A stretch of DNA of 64,000 bases from Lytechinus variegatus (taxonomy: Eukaryota; Echinodermata; Echinoidea; Temnopleuroida; Toxopneustidae). Under the pieces are notes generated by a model that saw only the letters and a program-made list of their open reading frames with translations, was not told where the DNA came from and made no database searches. The position numbers were made by a program, and so were the translations under genes. Shown here piece after piece: positions 56,340-64,000 of this stretch. Position 1 is the first letter of the stretch. Every line of letters starts with the position of its first letter. The DNA lies in contig NC_054752.1 of the NCBI RefSeq assembly GCF_018143015.1, positions 2,108,001 through 2,172,000 on the forward strand, given 5' to 3'.

Positions 56340-57934
56340 CTCAATGGCCCGCACGTACATGTAATTACTCACTGAAAATCACGCCAGTCTTGTGTGTGCT
56401 TTTTCAGGCATCCATTGATCAGGCAGTCATTCCAGAGGACTGGAAGAAAGCGGATGTTGTTCCAATTTTCAAGAAAGGCGATCGGTGTAAAGCAGTCAAT
56501 TATAGGCCTGTGTCCTTGACTTCAATCATCTGTAAGACATTAGAACACATCGTGTCCAGTAGGATCCATGAGCATCTTGATGATCACAACATCTTGTCAG
56601 ATGCCCAACATGGATTTAGGAAGAGAAGATCATGTACATCTCAACTTATCCTTACTATGCAAGATCTTTTCAGCGGCCTAGAGGCCAAGGATCAAACAGA
56701 TGTGATCTTGTTAGACATGTCTAAGGCATTCGATAAAGTTCCCCATGGAAGATTGATGCATAAGATCCATTACTACGGGATTCGAGGTAATACCCATTGC
56801 TGGATTAGGAATCTCCTTTCTGGACGTTCACAAAGAGTGCTACTCAATGGCTGCTTTTCTCACACCTGCCCTGTTTTGTCAGGCGTACCACAAGGTAGTG
56901 TGACCGGACCTCTCCTGTTCCTGCTTTTCATTAACGATCTGCCAAGCCATGTTTCTCCAGGCACAACAGTGAGATTGTTCGCAGACGACTGTATCTTGTA
57001 CAGGAAGGTAATGTCCCCAGATGACGCAAGATGCTTGCAGCAAGACTTGGATGCACTCCAGGAATGGGCAACCGACTCATTAATGCAATTCCATCCACAA
57101 AAATGTCAGGTAATGCATGTCTCAAATAAGAGACAAACATCCATAGTGTCCTTTCCTTATGACATTCATGGGGAGCGCTTACAGGTAACGGACTCCACCA
57201 AGTATTTGGGAGTTAATCTGCAGAGCAACTTGAAATGGAATCATCATGTGGATGCAATCACCAAGAAGGCTAACTCTGTACGGGGCTTTCTGCAGAGGAA
57301 CATGAGGGCCTGTCCACCAAAGACAAAGGTGTTACTTTACAAGACTCTGATACTCCCTGTCTTGGAGTATGCTGCGGTAGTTTGGGACCCATCCACACAG
57401 GAGAACACCAGAAAGTTAGAAATGGTACAGAGGCGTTCTGCCCGTTTTGTCCTAGATGACTACCGCCGCACAAGCAGTGTAACATCTATGCTTCATCAGC
57501 TTCAGTGGCCAAGTCTTCAAGAGAGGAGAGCTCAGCAGAAAGTTTATATGATATACAGCATACTCCATGGCTTGGTTGATCTTCCGTCCGCCAATCTCAT
57601 TCCAGTAACAGCCCCACGCACTCGGGGAAACCCACAAAAACTCCTGGTTCCCTATGCAAGGACACGATTTCTCCAAACATCTTTTTATCCAGACGCTATC
57701 AGGCTGTGGAATTCATTACCACCTGTAGCTGTCAACTGCACTTCATTGGAGCCTTTCAAGCTGGAGGTGCAGTGTGTCAAGCTTCGTTAAGCTTCAGTCT
57801 GGTTTTTTAGCTGCACATAGAGTCCATTGTAGAAATTTTTACTTGCACTGTACACTCAACACTTGACAAGCACAAGGTACGATAATACGCCAGTGGCGGA
57901 CTGTACCAGCCTGGAAGAAGAAGAAGAAGAAGAA
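56340..57934 (+). mobile_element. 5'-truncated LINE with an open reverse transcriptase frame
   Basis: The frame 56303-57790 is open for 495 codons without a break. From the RT start it shows IPEDWKKADVVPIFKKGDR, NYRPVSLTSIICKTLEHIV, AQHGFRKRRSCTSQL, LLDMSKAFDKVPH, LSGVPQGSVTGPLLF, RLFADDCILYR (catalytic Asp pair present), TKYLGVNLQSNLKWNHH, and the C-terminal YPDAIRLWNSLPPVAVNCTS. The stop is at 57790, followed by a short 3' UTR ending in (GAA)n at about 57915-57934. The endonuclease and ORF1 are missing, so it cannot move alone, but the intact frame implies recent insertion. CR1/Jockey group. Confidence 0.9.
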
Positions 57935-59846
57935 AATATGAAAGAGGATAGGTCATGTTACTCTTGTAATTGTAGTCAAAGTTATACATTTACATGTACC
58001 GGTACATGTAGATTACCCATGACCTTTGATATAAATTCCTTTTGTAATTTTGGAAAAGTTCCAGTGTAAAGTATTAACAAGTAGTATTTTCTTTTTTAAA
58101 TAGGGATATTTCTAGTAAATTTACTTCAATTTCTTACGAACAGGTTTATGAAACACCCACCAAGCACTGCATGTATTTTTGTTTTTTAATTTTTAGTGCC
58201 TTTGAAAGCACTGTATCGTCACAGTATCATTCATATTGAACAATAAAGAAGATTTTTAAGGGCTTTGCAATTGTTCACTTGAAGCTACTGATAGAGGCTT
58301 CATGTGTCAGACAATAGACAGCCTCGGTGAGTCCATTGTTACACACCTATCTGGGTGTAAAAATGTATTATTGATTATTTGCTTTGATGACTCGTTCAAA
58401 CATGCTGAAGGGGGATTGCATCATTCTATAAATAGAACGGAGAACAAACCAAGATACATGTAAAACATTTCCATTGCCTTGAGTGCCTTCGTCGTACAGT
58501 GATACAAGAATTATTTGTACACACATGTACCTGTACATACAGAAAAATGCAAAATGAGAAGATGAATTTTGGAACCAGACAATTCTTAACTTGGTCATCA
58601 TAAAATATACTGAATTATCACCTGTATCAGACATCTGAGCTGGTAATTTACAAAACCGTATTGCCCTAGATTTTCTGGATATTGGGAAGGGATATGTACA
58701 TGTAGATATTGTTTGTATTTTGCTCGGTCTCACATCCGGACATTTGAGAATGCGTATAAAGAGATACGCCTTATAATGATCCCCGCAGCAACATTATTCA
58801 TCATAATAAAAAGAGCACTGGATCAGGTCGCTTCAAGTATGTCATAATGATAAGGTGCAGAGCATTGCCCCTGATATAAACATGACACATTAACCCTATT
58901 CTTCAAAGAAATATCTCAATTTTCATGATTTTGCTCTAGACATCTGATCTTGATGATATTGACCGGCTCTTTTTTGGGGGAGCATCAAATATATTGCCCT
59001 TCAATAAAAAGAACCATGTAACCCTCATCTCAAGAATCTGGCCAATATGAGTCTATGGCGTGAAATACATGTACATGTATATTTGATGTTTCCCTCAAGG
59101 CCAGTCAATATTATATAATTATCATATAAAAGAGGGATACATGTATAAAGCCATTGTTTTGCACCTAGTGAAAAATTGTAAATTATTAAGAAATTTAAGA
59201 ATGCATATTTTCTGATCATGCGATGATCATTGAAGCATAGCATGCAATGCTTAAAAGATTTCCTTTTTTTGGAGATCTCATCTCTCATGAAAAATAAGAA
59301 AGTAAATCATGATCATTGAAGCATTGCAAATTCCACATCAATGATCACAAAAAGGTATGAAAATAATGAATTATAATCATTCATGCATGACTGATCACAA
59401 TTTGCAACTAGGTGGAAAACAAAGACTATGATACATGTATATAATTCATTAGATTCTGTTTTATTTTACATGTGGATGACATCTAAAATGTACTTGTACA
59501 CATCCTGGGTACGTGTGTTTTATTACAACATTTTTAAAAAAATTTGAAAACTTTGAATGCGATTTTTTTGATATTGCATTTGTACAATTTAAAATCAACA
59601 ATCTTAATTATTATTTTATATCCCATTCTCTTCCACCCTTTTTTATCTCCTCTCTCACTCTGACTCTGTCTCCCCCCCCCCCCCCTCTCTCTTGATCTCC
59701 CTCCCTCTCTCTTTCTTACATGTACTCTCTCCATTGCTGCATATAACGTTATATGATAGGATGGGAAACCTTACACTTGCCACAGGGTGTGCATGTACAG
59801 TGTAGCTTCTGAATTGAATTGGAATTGACCAACTGCATGAGGAATT
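57935..59846. other. no gene seen
   Basis: AT-rich sequence upstream of the kelch gene, with scattered ACATGTAC palindromes and a C/T-rich tract at about 59640-59725. Promoter elements are not evident. Confidence 0.4.
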
Positions 59847-59922
59847 ATGTTTGGAAAGCTCTCTGCATTCACTCATCGTGAAACATGGCGATATGAGGGG
59901 CAACTTGGGACATTGAGCACAG
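59847..59922 (+). other. possible 5' leader exon of the kelch gene
   Basis: An ATG followed by 25 open codons ends at a GTAAAG donor (59923). Splicing to the acceptor at 60307 would put a stop soon after the junction. If used, it would be a 5' UTR exon with a short upstream frame. Weak evidence. Confidence 0.2.
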
Positions 59923-60345
59923 GTAAAGATTTCTGAATGAATATTAAACTTAAAGGTTTACTTACTCAACGCACGTGGGCACCCTTCCTGATGAGCATTA
60001 ATCAAGCGTTTCAAAACATCGCCGAAGTGTCTGATCTTCCCCTTGTCGTGTTTGGTATTAAGCACTGTACCTTTAGGCATCCCAAAACGCTGCACTGCTG
60101 TACGGTCGCTAGTGTATTGTTTTATCGGCCAGGTCGGTTGCTAGGGCTCGAAATAAAGAATCCCCAGATGTTCGCCCCTGCCTATAATACTTTTTCTGTT
60201 ATTTTTATGAAGAACTATTATTATCTCTGCATTTTATTATTTATTGTTTATCTGCTGTAGTGGTCTGCATATTATCATTAATTGATTAATTTTCTCTTTT
60301 TTTTCAGGATGGAAAAATGAAAATTTGTGAGTGCTATGTGATAGA

Positions 60346-60450
60346 ATGAATGAGGATGTAAGAATAACTGACTTGCCAGCACTGACCCACACCAAGCTAC
60401 ACATAGGACACAGCTTCGTTTGGACTCATATCTTTCCTGAAAGCACACAG
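60346..60450 (+). CDS. kelch gene coding exon 1
   Basis: The frame is blocked by a TGA at 60328, so the start is 60346 if the exon begins at the acceptor TTTTTTTTCAG (60307). Donor GTATAC. It ends SFVWTHIFPESTQ, which joins naturally to VPRTRSKH of the next exon. Confidence 0.7.
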
Positions 60451-63400
60451 GTATACTTGCCTTGGTCACAACTGATCTTGTATGTCTTTACACGCTCATG
60501 CATTCCGTGGTATATAAGTTGATGTCCCAGTGGGAAATATCTTACTCACGCAATAGCGGTAACTGAGTATTTAAGTCTTTGAGAATTCCATTTCAGACTT
60601 TACACATGTATGCATATTTTAGTGAGGATGATGTGACTAGATGTTGGGGTCACAAGTTCTTAGATTACTGGTACCCTTTTTACAGAGGTCTATCTACATT
60701 TGGCAAAAAACGAAGTAGACAAAGTGAAAAGTGAAGATTTGGCACTAGACTAAATGAGAATTAGTCTAAGTGGGTGCTAGACCACATGTACATGTAGGAT
60801 AGACCAAACGCCAATTGGATCAATTGATAGTGGGCCAATGATTTTAGGCCTTGGGTTTAATAGACTATCAAGGATGTTAACCATCTGCTTACAGTAGCAA
60901 AGTTGGCAAGTAAAAGGTCAGCATTCAGTACTGAAAAATGAGAAGAATAGAAAAATGAGAAGAATACTTGATATGTTTTCATGCAAAATACTGATTTCAT
61001 AAGTTTCTGTTTTATCTGTTCTAACTTCTATGCTATTTCTTTGAAAATGCTTGATTTCTTTCAGTTACCAAAATACTGATTTACTGCATTTAAAATACTG
61101 AAATATTCTTGCTCAGCTTGAGAGCTCTGTTGTAAAACCAAATAAATTTATCAACCCAGTGATGAGTTGTACTGTAAACTTACAAAACATCATTTTTATC
61201 GATATTTTCCCCATTTCATCTTTTTTTTCTTGCATCAGGTCCCAAGGACTCGGAGTAAGCATGCCACGTGCCACCACAATGGCTCTATCTACCTGTATGG
61301 TGGAGTATGTGGGAATGTATCCCTCAAGGACATGTGGAGGTTTGAACCTAGTACAAGCCTCTGGACCAAGCTAGAGTGCTGTGGAGATACCCCTCCCCTT
61401 CTCCAGGACCATACCATGGTCGGCTACAAGGTATCCAGGGTTCCCAGCCCATCAAGGAAATTTTTTTTTTTCCAGTCAGGGAAAAATGAGGGAATTGCAT
61501 ATTAAGAAATACCTCATATTAGGGGAAAATGCCTCAGATGACAGAAAAATCAGGAAATTTTGATCGGCCTAAAAGTCGAAAGCACATTAGTCAGACTTTG
61601 TTATATTTTGTCGTATATCAAAACAATGTCCATTGAAGATTTTTTGTGGCATTTGTTTTCTCTTTGTTGTGATATAGTAATGACATTGCCCTTTAACCCT
61701 TAATAAACAAAATTTCTAGAGGGGGGGGGGGGTCAATTGATACTCCCACCAAAAATTAGCATTCAACTAGCTATGTAAATTGAGTTAAAGGCAAAAACTT
61801 ACACAAAGAGCCAAATTTAGGGCAAATTTCATACGCATATTTGCATAATTGATTACTAAAAAATATAAACAATTAATTTTTAAAAATTTTACTATACGTC
61901 CTTGTAGTTAACATCCAGCTCTATGCGCATGCAAATTTTCACAGCGGTCAGTTTCCAAGATCTGAGGGGGGTCAAATTTACCCACCAACACCCTTCCCCC
62001 CCCCCTATTTTTCTGGTCCGAAATAGCCCAGTTAAGATAAGGTTAATCACTGCAAACATTTCTACCCATAATCCCTTTGTTTTATTTGATTGATAACAAT
62101 AGAATATGATATTAAACAGAAATATAACAAAAGAAATGAAAATAAATAAGAAATCAACATCGCTGAACATGAAATCTCATGCTGAAGATGATTTTCATTG
62201 TAAGCAAATATGCTTGAGAGCATGATAAACCAAAAACTATACTGAATATATAATATACAGTATTATGATGAAAACTATAATGATTATGATGGTGATGATG
62301 GTCACCATCATCATCACCCCTCAAATTACTGTATTTGTTAATGTGATTGGCATCCTCCTTTTACATCATTGTCTGACAAACAGGAGTCCATCTTCATATT
62401 CGGTGGACTGTGTGGGTTCGATAACCCAGGAGAAACCTCTCTCTGGATCCTCGACCTCACCAAGTTCACCTGGCGGAAGCAGGTCATCACCTCGGAGGTC
62501 ACGACCCCTACCAGTCGCAGGGGTCATTCTGTGGTATGTCACAACGGTGGGATGCACCTGTTTGGAGGCCACCTGGACCTCAAAGGATCCTGTAATGAAA
62601 TGTGGACTTTGGATTTTGGTGAGAACCATTTACCCATTGAGTACTGAATTCTGTAATTCCCACAGACCTTGTACAGGTATCGCCCTGTTCCAGTTGGCAA
62701 TTGGTTAAATTAGGCTTATTATTAGAAATTAGATTAACTGCCCAACTGCAATGATACCTTTCGATTGCAAGAACTTGTTCAGGGAGATGTTTCATCAACT
62801 TTTTTCATTTATGACTAGGCATGGCAAAGTCCACGAAAAGTCACCGTAAATATAAAATTTTCACTTAGGTATGCCTACTTTAAAGAAGAGATTCTCAGCT
62901 CTTGAATGATATATAACCGATGGCTATTGGAGAATCCTAACCATCATTATACAGAGGAGACCATTCACTACCATAGACTGTTACTTTTGAGAAAAGAGGG
63001 ATTAAGATTAACAATTCTTTTCAGGTACACTTCCTCACCCTCATGATATTGTTCGAAGTTGATAAAATGAGGATTAGTTTTTTTTACCATTAATGGGTTC
63101 ATTGAATTAGCTCCAAAGTTGTGACACTAATTAGGCATATCCTGTTCTTTTATACAGAGAAGCATTGATGCCAGAGCTTATCCAGTTTTGAATATATTAA
63201 TTGGTTTTCTAAATAGGGGATATACTTCGATTCCCAGGAAGAACAAAAATGCGACATCAGCCCTGAAAAGGCCAAGTACAGTATAAGTCTCATTAAAACT
63301 GTCAAAAAGACATTTGGGTTTGTTTGCTACATCCATTTTGTTATAAGGTTTGCATGGCATGTTGATATGGACAATTGCAATCTGTGAAAAGACCTAGAGA

Positions 63401-63901
63401 AGACTAAGAAAAGTGGAGAGGTAGAAGGAAGAGACTGAGAAAAGTGGAGAGGTAGAAGGAAGAGACTGAGAAAAGTGGAGAGGTAGAAGGAAGAGACTGA
63501 GAAAAGTGGAGAGGTAGAAGGAAGAGACTGAGAAAAGTGGAGAGGTAGAAGGAAGAGACTGAGAAAAGTGGAGAGGTAGAAGGAAGAGACTGAGAAAAGT
63601 GGAGAGGTAGAAGGAAGAGACTGAGAAAAGTGGAGAGGTAGAAGTGAAATGAGAGAATATATGAATTTTCTGTGTGATATGAATATGATGCAGATTAGCT
63701 CCAGATATGATTATTTTCTTCAGATCAAAAGCCTTAATCCTATAGATTCGCTCTATTGGCATACCATGGTCTACAGTTCACAGGATTCCTGCCCCCCTCC
63801 GAGACACGGCCACTCTGCAGTCATCCATGATAACTCCATGTTTATCTACGGTGGCAGCAAGAATCTCCAGCCGCTCCAAGACATGTGGAAATGGGACTTT
63901 G
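60346..63901 (+). CDS. kelch-repeat protein (first four coding exons; continues past the window)
   Basis: Coding exons are 60346-60450 (ATG with A at -3; ends phase 0 after PESTQ), 61239-61430 (phase 0 to 0), 62384-62618 (to phase 1) and 63746-63901 (phase 1 to 1). The joined protein shows successive kelch blades: VPRTRSKHATCHHNGSIYLY and GG, LKDMWRFEPSTSLW; ESIFIFGGLCGF, SLWILDLTKFTW; SRRGHSVVCHNGGMHLFGG, EMWTLDF; DSLYW, PPPRHGHSAVIHDNSMFIYG, LQDMWKWDF. Each blade has the family pattern R-x-H, Gly-Gly and Trp spaced about 50 residues. Kelch blades form a beta-propeller for protein binding. The partner domain and ortholog cannot be told from this part. An upstream non-coding exon is possible (see 59847-59922). 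Confidence 0.85.
61239..61430 (+). CDS. kelch gene exon 2
   Basis: 192 bp, acceptor CTTGCATCAG, donor GTATCC. It holds one full kelch blade and the start of the next (DTPPLLQDHTMVGYK). Confidence 0.88.
61697..62042. mobile_element. TTAA-flanked MITE in kelch intron 2
   Basis: TTAA lies at 61693-61696 and 62043-62046. The ends CCCTTAATAA and TTAAGATAAGG are inverted. It shares GAAATAGCCCAG and poly-G/poly-C subterminal runs with 46779-47525, so it is the same family, shorter. Confidence 0.6.
62384..62618 (+). CDS. kelch gene exon 3
   Basis: 235 bp, acceptor TCTGACAAACAG, donor GTGAGA. It holds parts of two blades with FIFGGLCG and LFGGHLDL. Confidence 0.88.
63397..63643 (+). repeat. 31 bp minisatellite, about 8 copies
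   Basis: The unit contains GAGACTGAGAAAAGTGGAGA and GGTAGAAGGAA. GAGACTGAG starts at 63431, 63462, 63493, 63524, 63555, 63586 and 63617, with a variant at 63400. The copies are nearly identical, which suggests length polymorphism. It lies 100 bp before kelch exon 4. Confidence 0.93.
63746..63901 (+). CDS. kelch gene exon 4
   Basis: 156 bp, donor GTAAGC. Frame and blade spacing require the acceptor ATCCTATAG at 63745 rather than the stronger-looking TTTTCTTCAG 20 bp upstream, which would break the frame in phase 1. The phase-1 junction completes Asp of DFDSLYW. Confidence 0.75.
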
Positions 63902-64000
63902 GTAAGCTTGAAGTACAGCGAAACCAGGCGGATGTTTCATAAAGCTGTTAGTAACTTGCAGATGACTGTATGCATGACTGGAACACTTTCTTTGGTGCTA

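Noticed and set aside
59847-59922. First coding exon of the kelch gene (MFGKLS...)
   Set aside because: Splicing to the next acceptor puts a stop right after the junction; kept only as a possible leader exon.
63394-63762. Leu/Ser-rich repetitive protein on the minus strand
   Set aside because: Translation of the 31 bp minisatellite.

Overview
This is a 64 kb piece of an AT-rich animal genome. It has spliced genes with GT-AG introns, tRNA-derived SINEs, several non-LTR retrotransposon (LINE) remnants and a very dense load of short terminal-inverted-repeat elements. The mix of repeats (GCGAGCGCGAAGCGCGAGC arrays, TTCGGAATTACGAACC fold-backs, frequent TACATGTA) together with the gene structures suggests a deuterostome invertebrate, most likely a sea urchin. 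That assignment is inference from repeat style, not a search result.

The core of the window is a UDP-glucuronosyltransferase (UGT) cluster. UGT gene 1 lies on the minus strand (coding 9952-16670, four exons of 888, 232, 220 and 289 bp, 542 residues). UGT gene 3 lies on the plus strand (27319-37641) with four exons of exactly the same lengths and phases. Between them, at 23804-24691, is a third intact first exon on the plus strand that has no exons 2-4 of its own. It carries the same phase-0 splice donor as the gene 3 first exon and lies upstream of it inside a roughly 3.5 kb tandem duplication that covers the 5' flank plus exon 1. The layout therefore looks like the vertebrate UGT1A arrangement: alternative, separately promoted first exons (acceptor-binding half) that could splice to one shared set of exons 2-4 (UDP-sugar-binding half and membrane anchor). 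All three first exons keep the catalytic His and Asp.

The introns are filled with mobile DNA. UGT1 intron 1 holds a LINE fragment interrupted by a 1.26 kb element whose internal tandem repeats carry six perfect AGGTCAAAGGTCA (DR1, nuclear-receptor type) sites. UGT3 intron 1 holds a LINE endonuclease remnant, a (TA)n tract and several fold-back elements. UGT3 intron 3 holds a Tc1/mariner-like element with a LINE inserted in it.

From 38 to 53 kb I see no host gene, only layered repeats. These include a 1.54 kb long inverted repeat with a GC-rich spacer, a composite long-TIR element with a TTAA-flanked insertion in one arm, a 96 bp hAT-like element inside a SINE, a MULE-like element with a 9 bp target duplication, and pieces of at least three LINE families. 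A LINE reverse transcriptase with a long open frame lies at about 56.3-57.9 kb.

At the right edge (about 60.3-64 kb, plus strand) are the first four coding exons of a kelch-repeat (beta-propeller) protein that runs off the window. At the left edge (1-1856, minus strand) are two phase-compatible exons of a putative multi-pass membrane protein, also cut by the window.
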